From Pollutimonas bauzanensis (lineage in GTDB: Bacteria > Pseudomonadota > Gammaproteobacteria > Burkholderiales > Burkholderiaceae_B), in assembly GCF_900129885.1 (NCBI RefSeq), contig NZ_FQXE01000006.1:150179-214178 (forward strand): DNA of 64,000 bases, in the 5' to 3' direction. Each line of letters begins with the position of its first letter. The first letter of the stretch is position 1. Shown here piece by piece: positions 42,407-51,476 of the stretch. The notes beneath the pieces were generated by a model. It was given only the letters and a program-made list of their open reading frames with translations. It was not told where the DNA came from and searched no databases. Position numbers and translations under genes: made by a program.

Positions 42407-44223
42407 TGGTGGCGGACGCGAAATCCTATAGCCCGGCAGCGCGCGGCATCGACGGCCCCGCGCCTGTCCGCATGCCATCCTGGACCCGCGCCTTGCCCTT
42501 CATCGCGCTGCTTGCGGCGGCGCTCGCCTTGCCGGCGCTGGGCAACAACTATTGGACTGTGATCGCCACGCGCGCAGCCATCTATTGGGTGCTGGTATCG
42601 GGCTTGAACCTGATCGTTGGATATGCGGGCCAGTTGGCCATCGGCTATGTGGCGCTGCTGACGGTGGGCGCGTATACGGCAAGCGTGCTGGCGGCGGGCA
42701 ATGTGTCCGCGGCCTGGGAGCCGTTTCCAGCGCTGATCGCGGCAGGCGTCGCGGGCGGCCTGTTCGGCCTGATCGTGGGCCTGCCGGCATTGCGGCTGCG
42801 CACCTTTTACTTCGCCATGGCGACGCTGGGCTTCGCGACCATCGTTACGCAGATCGCGCTGGCCTGGCAGCCCGTGACCGGCGGCGGCATAGGCGTGCCC
42901 GGCCCGGCATTGCCCGCGCCGTTCGATTCCGACATGGGCTTGTACTATCTATGCCTGGGTATCGCCGCGGTGGCCACGATACTGACGGCGAACATCGCGC
43001 ACAGCCGCTTTGGCCGCGGCCTGATCGCGATACGCGACGCGGAAGTCGCGGCGGAAGCCTGCGGCATATCCAAGGTGAAGCTGCTGTCGACTATCTTCAT
43101 CCTGGCCGGCGTGCTGGCGGGCGTGGCGGGCGGTCTGTTCAGCTCCCTGCAGACCTACATTACGCCGGAAGCCTTTACGTTCGAGCTGTCGGTACTGTTC
43201 TTCATTTCCATCCTGATCGGCGGGCGCAGTTCGATACTGGGCCCGCTGCTCGGCACGCTGATCCTGACCGCGCTGCCGGAGATTGCCGCGCCCTTGGCCG
43301 CCTGGTCCAACTTCCTGTATGCGTTCCTGCTGCTGGTAATCGTGCTGGCCATGCCGGGCGGGATAGCGTCGCTGCTGGATTTCGGCGGACGCAGTCCCTT
43401 GCCCGCCAATCGCCGCATCGTGCCGGAGCCGGCGGCGCTGCGCGAAGTGCTTGCCGGCGTGCCGGGCGGCGGCCATATTTCCCTGGAGAACCTGCATCTG
43501 TCGTTTGGCGGCGTCAAAGCGATCAACGGCCTGGACATGGACATACGCGCCGGACAGGTGCATGGTTTGATCGGGCCGAACGGCAGCGGCAAGACGACGA
43601 CCTTGAATGTCATCTCGGGCTACTACCGTCCGCAGATGGGCCATATGCAGGAGAACGGCGCCGTGCTGCCGGTGGGTGAACCCTTGGGCCGCGCGCGCCG
43701 CGGGTTTGCGCGCACATTCCAGACGCCGCGCATCATCGGCGACACCTCGGTCCTCAAGAACGTGATGGCCGGCGGCTATACCCGCGCCCAGGGCTCTTTC
43801 ATGGAAGCGCTTTTTCAGCTGGGCCGGCACCGCCGCGACGAGCGCAGCTTGCGCGCCGCGGCCGAGCTTGCGCTGAGGGCCGTGGGCCTTTCCCGCATGG
43901 CGCAGGTGCGCGCCGACCGCCTGCAGCACAGCGAGCTGCGCTTCCTGGAACTGGCGCGCGCGCTCATGCTGCGGCCCGCGTATCTGCTGCTGGATGAGCC
44001 CGCGGCGGGGCTGACCGGCGAGGAAATCAAGCGGCTGGGCGAGATCATCAAGGAGATCAGCCGTTGCGGCACCGCGGTGCTGCTGGTGGAGCACCATGCC
44101 GACCTGATCTTCGATATTTGCGATCACGTCACGGTACTGAACCTGGGATCCGTGCTGGCTAGCGGTACGCCGGCGGAAATCCGCAAGCACAAGGAGGTGG
44201 TGAGTGCATACCTCGGCGCCTGA
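42406..44223 (+). CDS. Fused LivM permease-LivG ATPase
   Basis: 605 aa; residues ~25-325 are a LivM-like permease (GLNLIVGYAGQLAIG, AEACGISKVKLL) and ~355-605 a LivG-like ATPase. Walker A GPNGSGKT at 390-397, Walker B LLLDEP at 527-532, switch His in LLVEHHAD. The ABC signature is degenerate: L506-Q-H-S-E510 in place of LSGGQ-like, so the Gly that contacts ATP in the partner site is missing. One such site could still be fully active because LivF supplies an intact signature. Fusions of LivM and LivG occur in Burkholderiales. Confidence 0.92.
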   Translation: MVADAKSYSPAARGIDGPAPVRMPSWTRALPFIALLAAALALPALGNNYWTVIATRAAIYWVLVSGLNLIVGYAGQLAIGYVALLTVGAYTASVLAAGNVSAAWEPFPALIAAGVAGGLFGLIVGLPALRLRTFYFAMATLGFATIVTQIALAWQPVTGGGIGVPGPALPAPFDSDMGLYYLCLGIAAVATILTANIAHSRFGRGLIAIRDAEVAAEACGISKVKLLSTIFILAGVLAGVAGGLFSSLQTYITPEAFTFELSVLFFISILIGGRSSILGPLLGTLILTALPEIAAPLAAWSNFLYAFLLLVIVLAMPGGIASLLDFGGRSPLPANRRIVPEPAALREVLAGVPGGGHISLENLHLSFGGVKAINGLDMDIRAGQVHGLIGPNGSGKTTTLNVISGYYRPQMGHMQENGAVLPVGEPLGRARRGFARTFQTPRIIGDTSVLKNVMAGGYTRAQGSFMEALFQLGRHRRDERSLRAAAELALRAVGLSRMAQVRADRLQHSELRFLELARALMLRPAYLLLDEPAAGLTGEEIKRLGEIIKEISRCGTAVLLVEHHADLIFDICDHVTVLNLGSVLASGTPAEIRKHKEVVSAYLGA

Positions 44224-44935
44224 AAACCTGTTGCAGGCGCAGGGCCTGGAGGCCGGCTACGGCAAGATCCGGATCCTGCACAATGTGGACTTGGCCGTGC
44301 GGCCCGGCGAAATCGTCGCCTTGCTGGGGCCTAACGGCGCAGGCAAGAGCACGCTGATGCGCGCGCTGTCGGGCCTGTTGCCCTGGACCGCGGGCGACGT
44401 GCTGTTCGACGGCAAGAGCCTGCGCGGCGGCACGCCGCGCGATGCGGCTCAAGCGGGCCTGGTGCATGTGATCGAGGGCCATCATGTGTTCACGCAGTTG
44501 TCGGTGCAGGACAACCTGTCGCTGGCAGGCTACGACGTGCGCAAACATGAGCGCGAGGAGCGCATCCGCGACGCCTTGGCGTTTTTCCCCGAAATCGAGG
44601 AAAAACGCCACGAACGCGCCGGCGCATTGAGCGGCGGCCAGCAGCAGATGCTGGTCGTGGCGCAGGGCCTGGTCAAGCGGCCGCGCTTGCTGATTCTGGA
44701 TGAACCGTCCGCCGGCCTGTCGCCGGTGCTTGTGGACCGCGTGTTCGAGGTGGCGGCGCGTCTGCGCGATGGCGGCACGTCGGTGCTGCTGGTGGAGCAG
44801 TTGGTCGAGAAGGCCCTGGCCCTGGCGGATCGTCTCTACGCCATGGCGCACGGGGAAATCGTATTGCAGGCGGACACGAAAGAACCGGACCTGCAGCGCC
44901 GCCTGGAAGAGGCGTATTTCGGACAGCATGCATGA
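44204..44935 (+). CDS. ABC transporter ATP-binding protein, LivF type
   Basis: 243 aa, GTG start at 44204 overlapping the previous gene by 20 bp, with AAGGAGGTG ahead. Walker A GPNGAGKST, signature LSGGQQQML, Walker B LLILDEPSAGL, switch HVIEGHHVF and LLVEQLVE. It completes the importer with the fused LivMG protein and LivH; as the only canonical signature in the pair it is probably essential for ATP hydrolysis. Confidence 0.93.
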   Translation: MHTSAPENLLQAQGLEAGYGKIRILHNVDLAVRPGEIVALLGPNGAGKSTLMRALSGLLPWTAGDVLFDGKSLRGGTPRDAAQAGLVHVIEGHHVFTQLSVQDNLSLAGYDVRKHEREERIRDALAFFPEIEEKRHERAGALSGGQQQMLVVAQGLVKRPRLLILDEPSAGLSPVLVDRVFEVAARLRDGGTSVLLVEQLVEKALALADRLYAMAHGEIVLQADTKEPDLQRRLEEAYFGQHA

Positions 44936-44990
44936 TGCCCTTGGCGTATCCCGGCCCGCGGGCGGGTTCGCCGGCCCGGCGCTTTGGCCG

Positions 44991-45929
44991 CTAGCGCCGG
45001 TTCATGGCGCCGCCCTGCAGCTCGTCCTTCAAGTGCTCGACGAAAGCCCGGACGGCGCGCGGAACATAGGCGCTGTAGGGCCGGATCGCGTAAATGGCCT
45101 CGCCAAATGCGCCTACGGGTTTCCAATCGGGCAACAGGTGCACCAGGCGCTTTGCCGCGACGTCCTCCTGGGCCGTAAAGTCGGGCAGCAGCGCTATGCC
45201 TTGACCGGCCATCACCACGCCCCGCAGGGCTTCGCTGTTGTTGGCGCAGAAATTGCCGCGTACCGCCACGCTGTGGCGGTCGGTGTCGCGCTCCGCCGGA
45301 ACGAAGCTCCATGCGGGCAAGGCCGCCGAACGCAGATAATACAGGCAGTTGTGCGCAGCCAGATCGTCCGGAGTTTTGGGGACGCCGCGCTTTTCCAGAT
45401 AGGCGGGGGCGGCGACCAGCAAGGTCCGGGAGGGCCGCAGCAGCCATGCCACATGGGTTTCCGGCACGCTGCTGGTATGGCGTATGGCAAGGTCGAAGCC
45501 TTCTTGGGCCAGGGAACTCAGGTGGTCCGATAGTTCGATTTCGATGCGCACATCGGGGCAGGCTTCCAGAAACTTGCCGATCAGGGGAATGATCTGCTGC
45601 CGGCCCAGGGCGACCGGCGCCGTGACGCGCACCACGCCCCTGGGAATTTCGGCAAGATCGAGAATATTGTCGAAGCCGCGCTCGATGGCGGCGTAAGCCT
45701 GCTCGGTGCCGTCCACGAGGGCCTGGCCGGCTTGCGTCAGCCGCACGCTGCGCGTGGTGCGCCGCACCAGCGACACACCCGAGACCTGCTCGAGTTCGGC
45801 GATGCGCTGGCTCACCGCGCCCTTGCTTACCCCCAGGCGCCTGGCGGCGGCGGTATAGCTGCCCGCCGCGCCCAGCATGCCCAGCCAGTAAATATGCGAC
45901 CACGGCAATTCCGTCTTGCGTTCCTTCAT
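44991..45929 (-). CDS. LysR-family transcriptional regulator
   Basis: 312 aa from the ATG at 45929, preceded by GAGGACGG; an ATG at 45950 adds 7 residues but has no ribosome site and touches the operator. HTH AAGSYTAAARRLGVSKGAVSQRIAELEQ, effector domain with EGFDLAIRHTSSVPE (the PBP2_CrgA-like shape). Divergent from mmsA, which it presumably controls through the inverted repeat between them. Confidence 0.92.
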   Translation of the reverse strand: MKERKTELPWSHIYWLGMLGAAGSYTAAARRLGVSKGAVSQRIAELEQVSGVSLVRRTTRSVRLTQAGQALVDGTEQAYAAIERGFDNILDLAEIPRGVVRVTAPVALGRQQIIPLIGKFLEACPDVRIEIELSDHLSSLAQEGFDLAIRHTSSVPETHVAWLLRPSRTLLVAAPAYLEKRGVPKTPDDLAAHNCLYYLRSAALPAWSFVPAERDTDRHSVAVRGNFCANNSEALRGVVMAGQGIALLPDFTAQEDVAAKRLVHLLPDWKPVGAFGEAIYAIRPYSAYVPRAVRAFVEHLKDELQGGAMNRR

Positions 45930-45951
45930 GGTTTTTCCGTCCTCTGTCATG

Positions 45952-45975
45952 CATTGTCTATTAAATTAAACAATG
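45952..45975. promoter_or_regulatory. Inverted repeat between LysR gene and mmsA (probable LysR operator)
   Basis: CATTGT at 45952-45957 and ACAATG at 45970-45975 are complementary, separated by 12 bp of almost pure A/T. The T-N11-A-like layout and position between divergent genes fit a LysR-type site. Confidence 0.55.
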
Positions 45976-46053
45976 TATCCAGTGTTTTGGGCTTGTGGCG
46001 GTCCATCCCGCTGCCTATACTTTTTGCATCGGAACCACTTGAAGGACATGACG

Positions 46054-47607
46054 ATGAAAGATCAGCAATCCAGTGCCGACCCAGGCCAGGCCAATACACA
46101 GGCTGCTTATACTGACGAAAATGACGTCGTGAATTTTATCGGCGGCCAGGTCCGCGCCAGCAGCGGCGACCGCAAGCAAGCCGTTTTCAATCCGTCCACG
46201 GGGGAGGTCGCCCGGCATGTCGCGCTGTCGGCCCTCGATGACGTGAACGCGGCGGTGGCCGCCGCCAAAGCGGCTGCGCATGCCTGGGCGGACACCCCGC
46301 CAGTGCGGCGCGCGCGCATCATGCATCAGTTTCTCCGCTTGATGAACGAGAACACCGACACGCTGGCGGCGATGATTACCGCCGAGCATGGCAAAGTATT
46401 TACCGATGCGCAAGGCGAAGTGGCGCGCGGGATCGACGTCATTGAATTCGCCTGCGGCATTCCCCAATTGCTCAAGGGCGACTATACCGAGCAGGTCGCC
46501 AAGGGCATCGACAACTGGACCATGCGCCAGCCCCTGGGCGTGGTCGCGGGCATCACGCCCTTCAATTTTCCCTGCATGGTGCCTTGCTGGATGTTCCCCG
46601 TCGCCATCGCCGCCGGCAATACTTTCATCCTCAAGCCCAGCGAACGCGACCCGAGCGTTTCTATCCTGATGGCCCAGCTGTTCAAGGAAGCCGGCCTGCC
46701 CGATGGGGTATTCAATGTCGTCCAGGGCGATAAGGTGGTTGTGGACGCCTTGCTCGAGCACGCGGACGTGGCGGCCTTGAGCTTCGTTGGCTCGACCCCT
46801 ATCGCCCAATACATCTACGAACGCGGCGCGCACTTCGGAAAACGCGTGCAGGCCCTGGGCGGCGCGAAGAACCATATGGTCATCATGCCCGATGCCGATA
46901 TCGAACGCACCGTCGATGCCCTCGTCGGCGCCGCTTACGGTTCGGCGGGCGAACGCTGCATGGCGATTTCCGTTGCGGTGCTGGTGGGCGATGTCGGCAG
47001 GAAGATCGTGCCCGCCCTGCAAGACCGGACCAAAGCGCTCAAGATCAGGGACGGCATGGATCTGGACGCGGAAATGGGGCCGGTGGTGACCAAAGAAGCA
47101 TTGCTGCGCATAGAAAACTATATCGCCGCCGGCGTGGATGAGGGCGCCGAGCTGTTGGTCGACGGCCGCGGCTATAAGGTCGCGGGCCGCGAAAATGGCT
47201 TTTATGTCGGCGGCACCCTGTTCGACAAGGTCACGCCCGGCATGAGGATATACAAAGAGGAAATATTCGGCCCGGTACTGGTCTGCATCCATGTGGACGA
47301 CCTGGGCGCCGCCATCGACCTCGTCAATAATCATGAATTCGGCAATGGGGTATCGTGCTTTACCAGCGATGGCCACACGGCCCGCGAGTTTTCACGCCGC
47401 ATCCAGGTCGGCATGGTGGGCGTGAACGTGCCCATACCGGTCCCGATGTCCTGGCACGGTTTTGGCGGCTGGAAGCGCAGCCTGTTCGGCGACATGCATT
47501 CCTACGGCGAAGAGGGCGTCCGCTTCTACACCAAGCAGAAGTCCATCATGCAGCGCTGGCCGGAAAGCATCAACAAGGGAAATGAATTCAACATGCCGAC
47601 CATGTAA
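46054..47607 (+). CDS. mmsA: Methylmalonate-semialdehyde dehydrogenase (CoA-acylating)
   Basis: 517 aa from the ATG at 46054 (GAAGGA at good distance; the ATG at 46048 is too near it). Aldehyde dehydrogenase fold with [43 protein letters not shown] and the catalytic Cys in GSAGERCMA. The LGGAKNH form, lacking the usual general-base Glu, marks CoA-acylating MMSDH enzymes, which turn malonate or methylmalonate semialdehyde to acetyl- or propionyl-CoA. Longer N-terminus (~30 polar residues) than most. Controlled by the divergent LysR gene. Confidence 0.9.
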   Translation: MKDQQSSADPGQANTQAAYTDENDVVNFIGGQVRASSGDRKQAVFNPSTGEVARHVALSALDDVNAAVAAAKAAAHAWADTPPVRRARIMHQFLRLMNENTDTLAAMITAEHGKVFTDAQGEVARGIDVIEFACGIPQLLKGDYTEQVAKGIDNWTMRQPLGVVAGITPFNFPCMVPCWMFPVAIAAGNTFILKPSERDPSVSILMAQLFKEAGLPDGVFNVVQGDKVVVDALLEHADVAALSFVGSTPIAQYIYERGAHFGKRVQALGGAKNHMVIMPDADIERTVDALVGAAYGSAGERCMAISVAVLVGDVGRKIVPALQDRTKALKIRDGMDLDAEMGPVVTKEALLRIENYIAAGVDEGAELLVDGRGYKVAGRENGFYVGGTLFDKVTPGMRIYKEEIFGPVLVCIHVDDLGAAIDLVNNHEFGNGVSCFTSDGHTAREFSRRIQVGMVGVNVPIPVPMSWHGFGGWKRSLFGDMHSYGEEGVRFYTKQKSIMQRWPESINKGNEFNMPTM

Positions 47608-47635
47608 GGCGTCTTGCCGAATTGCCATCGCCGCC

Positions 47636-47660
47636 GCGACCGGCCGCCCGGGCCGGTCGC
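47636..47660. terminator. Strong GC hairpin between convergent genes
   Basis: GCGACCGGCC and GGCCGGTCGC (10-bp perfect stem, 5-base loop) lie between the stops of mmsA and the aldolase gene. There is no T run on either side, so it may work with Rho or as a barrier to read-through in both directions. Confidence 0.45.
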
Positions 47661-47666
47661 GCGGGG

Positions 47667-48527
47667 TCAGCGGCCGGCGGCGCTGCGGCCTTTCTCGAGC
47701 GCCGTGAACGAGAAAGTGGGCGTGGGCATCAGCCAGCGGAAGCCCCGCGCCACTTCCTGCTCGATATTGCCGGCATTCACATGCGGGTGGCCGCAAGCCA
47801 CGTTGTTGACCTTGCAGATCGCCAGGATTTCCGCCACCGCCGAAGCCACGGCGGGATGATCGTATTGCCGCGGAAAGCCCAGTTCCTGCGACAGGTCGCC
47901 CAGGCCTATCAGCACCACCCCGATCCCCGGCACCTGCTGCAGCATGTCGGGCAGGTTGCGGATGGCCTTGACCTCTTCGCACATGATGCCCACCAGGATC
48001 TCCCCCTTCGGGTTGAGCGGCCACACGTCGGCCCGCTCATAGTATTCCTGCTGAGTCAGGCCCCAGTAGCCGGGCGCGAACTTGGGGCCGTCGCCGCGCT
48101 GGCCGGCCGGTTCGAAGGCGGGCGCCGTGGACGGGCGAGGATAGCGGCAGGCGGCCACCGCATTGCGCGCCTCCTCCACCGTGCTCACGTGCGGCCAGAT
48201 GACGCCGTATACGCCCAGGTCCAGCACCTGCTTGGCGAGGAACTGATTCATCTCGCTGCCATTGGCGGGAATGCGGGCGAACGGCGTCACTTTCGGCGCG
48301 AGGCTGCCGCTGGCGGCGATCTGCCGCCGGTCGAGCATGAACTGCATGGTGTCCTGCAGCGCACGGATGTCGTAGGGGCTGTGCTCCAGCTCGAACACCA
48401 GCGCGTCGTACGGCGCGGCGTTATAAGCGCGCACCATGTCCAGCTCGGGCGGAACGAAGGTGGTGAAGGCGGCCTGGCCTTGTTCCAGGGCGCGGATGAC
48501 GCCGTTGAGGCGGGGAATGTCGGTCAT
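47667..48527 (-). CDS. HpcH/HpaI-family aldolase
   Basis: 286 aa TIM barrel of the class II pyruvate/acetyl-CoA aldolase family: FELEHSPYD (normally DxEH), metal Glu in GIMCEEVKAIRNLPDM and Asp in GLGDLSQELGF. Next to a GalB-like hydratase, the best guess is cleavage of a 4-carboxy-4-hydroxy-2-oxoadipate-like compound to pyruvate plus an oxoacid; known CHA aldolases are often of another family, so this is inference. Ribosome site AGGAAA. Last gene of Bug-galB-like-aldolase. Confidence 0.85.
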   Translation of the reverse strand: MTDIPRLNGVIRALEQGQAAFTTFVPPELDMVRAYNAAPYDALVFELEHSPYDIRALQDTMQFMLDRRQIAASGSLAPKVTPFARIPANGSEMNQFLAKQVLDLGVYGVIWPHVSTVEEARNAVAACRYPRPSTAPAFEPAGQRGDGPKFAPGYWGLTQQEYYERADVWPLNPKGEILVGIMCEEVKAIRNLPDMLQQVPGIGVVLIGLGDLSQELGFPRQYDHPAVASAVAEILAICKVNNVACGHPHVNAGNIEQEVARGFRWLMPTPTFSFTALEKGRSAAGR

Positions 48528-48567
48528 GTGGGTTTCCTGTGGGTGGAGGGTAGGGCGTCGGCGGGCT

Positions 48568-49305
48568 TCAGGTCGGCAGTTCGTTCACGGTGGAGGGGAA
48601 GAGGCGCTGGAACGCCTCCGCATACTTCGGACGGCCGCGCGCCACAGCGCCGCGCTGGATCGCCATGTTGCGGTAGTAGTCCCACATCAGCGGCTGGCTG
48701 GGTATGCACTGGATGGCCGCCCACTTCTTCTCCCACACGCTGGTGATGTCCAGCAAAGTGTCGGGCTTGAAACTGCACAGTTCGGACTGATGCGGCTCGA
48801 ACGAATAGACCTGCGGCGCGCCGATGGTCATGCCGTGCAGATGCGGCGCGCCGATGGCGGTGCCGCCGCTGCGGCCCACAGCCTGGGAACTCATGCGCGC
48901 CTCGAGGGCGAAGCGCGCCGCCACTTCGTGGTCGATGTTGCCCGGATCGTCGCGCGTGTGAGTGAGGATGACGTCGGCCTGGAGGTCGCGCAGGATGGCC
49001 ACCGCGCGGTCGAGCATGGCCTCGTCGGTGTGCAGGCAGTAGTCGTCGCCGTCGAAGAAATGGATGTCGGCGCCCAGCACTTTGGCGGCCTTCTCGGCCT
49101 CGATCTTGCGCATCTCGCGGGCGCGGGGCTGCGTCATGCCGGGCTCCGCAAACAGTTTGGCGGCCTCGCCGCGCTCGCCGTAGCTCAGGCAGATGACGCT
49201 GACGCGCCAGCCCAGTTCGGCATGCAGCGCGATCGCGCCTGCGCAGCGCCAGACATAGTCGCCGGTGTGGGCGGCAATGACGACGAGGGATTTTTTCTTG
49301 TCCAC
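48568..49305 (-). CDS. GalB-like 4-oxalomesaconate (4-carboxy-2-hydroxymuconate) hydratase, PIG-L fold
   Basis: 245 aa, GTG start at 49305 with AAGGAAA. PIG-L fold with the zinc motif changed to AHTGDYVWRCAGAIALHAE, followed by SVICLSYGERGEAAKL, YSFEPHQSELC and LDITSVWEKKWAAIQC. These stretches match what I recall of P. putida GalB, a PIG-L-fold hydratase, rather than GlcNAc deacetylases, which have AHPDD. The reaction is water addition in the gallate/protocatechuate 4,5-cleavage pathway. The neighbouring aldolase would use the product. Confidence 0.75.
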   Translation of the reverse strand: MDKKKSLVVIAAHTGDYVWRCAGAIALHAELGWRVSVICLSYGERGEAAKLFAEPGMTQPRAREMRKIEAEKAAKVLGADIHFFDGDDYCLHTDEAMLDRAVAILRDLQADVILTHTRDDPGNIDHEVAARFALEARMSSQAVGRSGGTAIGAPHLHGMTIGAPQVYSFEPHQSELCSFKPDTLLDITSVWEKKWAAIQCIPSQPLMWDYYRNMAIQRGAVARGRPKYAEAFQRLFPSTVNELPT

Positions 49306-49447
49306 GGTGGTTTCCTTGGGGGTGAAGAGGGTGAATCAAAGCGCGGCGCCGGCTGCCATGCCGTCCCGCGCGGTAGGGCCGCGCTGCCCGCGCGCCTGCG
49401 GCTTGCCGGAGAAGCCGGTGGCCGCCATGGCGGACAGCTTGGCGGTA

Positions 49448-50443
49448 TCAGTTCCCGATGGTGATGTTGGCGTCGGTCACGATTTGCTTGGACACGGCCA
49501 TCTCCTTGTCGAAGAACTTGGCGACCTGGTCCAGGCTCAGGTGAGCGGTCACGCCCCCGAGCTGGCGCGCCCGCTCTTTGACATCGGGCAGCGACAGCGC
49601 CTTGTCGATCTCGTCATGCAGCCGTTGCACGATGTCGGGCGGCGTGGCGGCCGGCACGAAGACACCGTGCCACTGCACCAGGTCGATCTGGTATTTGGGG
49701 TCGCCCAGCTCCTTGGTGGTGGGCACGCCGGGCAGCACGTCCAGGCGGGAATCTCCCGTAATCGCCAGCGCCTTGAGCCGGCCCGCGCTCACGGGCTGCG
49801 CGGCCGCCGGCGCGCTGCAGAACGTCACGTCCGTTTCTCCCGATATGACCGACATGATGGAAGGCGCGCAGCCTTTGTACGGGATGTTCATCGCGCGCAT
49901 GCCGGTGGCGAGGCGGAAGCTTTCCGACGCTAGCAGATTCGAGGTGCCGCCGGTGGCCAGATTGAGGCCGTCCGGCTGCTTCCTGGAATAGGCCACCAGA
50001 TCGGCAACCGTCTTCACCGGCAGCTTGGGATTGATCAGGATCACGTAAGGCAGCAGCGTCGTCAGGGAGATGGGCTTCAAGTCCTCGGCCTTGTACGGCA
50101 TGCTGGAGCGCGTGGCGGGATTGACGGCCACGTTCGCGGCCGCCACCAGTATCATGTAGCCGTCGGGGGGCGCGTTGGCCACCACGGCGGCCCCTATCAT
50201 TTCCTCCCCGCCCGGCTTGTTCTCCACGATCACGCTGACCTTGAGCGCCTCGGTGAGCTTCTGCGCCAGGGTGCGGGCCATCAAATCTGTCCCGCCGCCG
50301 GGGGCGGACGGCACGACGATGCGGATGGGACGGCTGGGCCAGTCGGCGGCGGATGCGGCGCCCGCCGCGGTGGCCAGCAGCACGGCGGCGGCGGCGAGCG
50401 ACGCGCGGCGCCACGGCAGGAATACGGATTTTGGGCTTTTCAC
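49448..50443 (-). CDS. Bug/TctC-family periplasmic solute receptor
   Basis: 331 aa, GTG start at 50443 with GGGAGA. Signal peptide ending ASA-ADW; Bug motifs IRIVVPSAPGGGTDLMARTL, VIVENKPGGEEMIGAAVVA, IPYKGCAPSIMSVISGETD. First gene of this minus-strand cluster, divergent from a LysR gene, so probably binds an aromatic or aromatic-derived acid handled by the GalB-like protein. Confidence 0.92.
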   Translation of the reverse strand: MKSPKSVFLPWRRASLAAAAVLLATAAGAASAADWPSRPIRIVVPSAPGGGTDLMARTLAQKLTEALKVSVIVENKPGGEEMIGAAVVANAPPDGYMILVAAANVAVNPATRSSMPYKAEDLKPISLTTLLPYVILINPKLPVKTVADLVAYSRKQPDGLNLATGGTSNLLASESFRLATGMRAMNIPYKGCAPSIMSVISGETDVTFCSAPAAAQPVSAGRLKALAITGDSRLDVLPGVPTTKELGDPKYQIDLVQWHGVFVPAATPPDIVQRLHDEIDKALSLPDVKERARQLGGVTAHLSLDQVAKFFDKEMAVSKQIVTDANITIGN

Positions 50444-50545
50444 TGATGTCTCCCATTGTAGTTAGTAGTGTTTGAATGGGATTCTATCGATTCGGCGATG
50501 AAAGGAAAAGCGAATTTTTATGCCGTATTATGATAGTCTTTGCTT

Positions 50546-51460
50546 ATGATAAACGCCACGCTCAATCAACTGCGCGCTTTCCGCGCCATCGTGCAAACGG
50601 GCAGCTTCCGCGCCGCCGGGGGCCTGCTGCACCTGAGCCAGCCCAGTGTTTCGCAGCGCGTGCGCGAGCTCGAGTCGGAGCTTGGCGTCGTGCTGTTCGT
50701 GCGCAACGGCCCCAAGATCTCGCTGACGGCCGAAGGCCATGCGCTGATCGGCTTCGCCGAGCGCATGCTCGACACCTCGGACGAAATGGCCGAACGCTTT
50801 CGCTCCGGCGACCCGCTGCGCGGCACCTTGCGCATCGGGCTGTCCGAGAACTTCGCGCTGATCTGCCTGGGCGAGCTGCTGCGCCGCGTCGAGCAGAAGT
50901 ACCCGGCCATCAAGGCCTCGATGTTCATCGGCGATTCGGGCGAGCTCAGCCGCAAGCTGCAGGATCGCGAACTGGACGTGGCCATCGTCGCGCAGGCGGC
51001 GGTTCCCCCCTACGTATCGCAGGAGCCGGTGGGCTACAGCCAATTGGGATGGTTCGCCTCGCCGGGCCTGAACGCCGGCCCCCATGCGCTCACGCCGGCC
51101 GACATTGCCCAGCATCACCTGGTGATCGCGCCCCAGTCATCGCGCATGTACACCACCGTCGGAAACTGGTTCTCCGCCGCCGGGGTGACGCCCGCGCGCG
51201 TGAGCACCTGCAACAACGTGATGGTCACCCTGCAGGCTGTGCGCAGCGGCGTGGCCCTTGGTCTGCTGCCGATCCGCGTGGCCGAGGACGACCGGCTCGA
51301 AGGCAAGGTGAAGCTGCTGAAGGTCGCGCCGCGCATCCCGGCGCACAGCATCTCCATCTGCCACCAGGCCAGCGAAGCGGGCGAGGGGCTGCACGCGTTC
51401 ATCCGCATGCTCAAGGAAGTGATCGCGGACCACCGGGTGTTCTCGGCGGCGGCAAGCTGA
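50546..51460 (+). CDS. LysR-family transcriptional regulator
   Basis: 304 aa from the ATG at 50546 (a TTG two codons earlier is possible). HTH INATLNQLRAFRAIVQTGSF and SQPSVSQRVRELESELG; effector domain with LQAVRSGVALGLLPIRVA. Divergent from the Bug/GalB-like/aldolase cluster. Two TTATGATA direct repeats lie right before its start and could be its own site. Confidence 0.92.
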   Translation: MINATLNQLRAFRAIVQTGSFRAAGGLLHLSQPSVSQRVRELESELGVVLFVRNGPKISLTAEGHALIGFAERMLDTSDEMAERFRSGDPLRGTLRIGLSENFALICLGELLRRVEQKYPAIKASMFIGDSGELSRKLQDRELDVAIVAQAAVPPYVSQEPVGYSQLGWFASPGLNAGPHALTPADIAQHHLVIAPQSSRMYTTVGNWFSAAGVTPARVSTCNNVMVTLQAVRSGVALGLLPIRVAEDDRLEGKVKLLKVAPRIPAHSISICHQASEAGEGLHAFIRMLKEVIADHRVFSAAAS

Positions 51461-51476
51461 AGCGGCTGCTCTCGAG

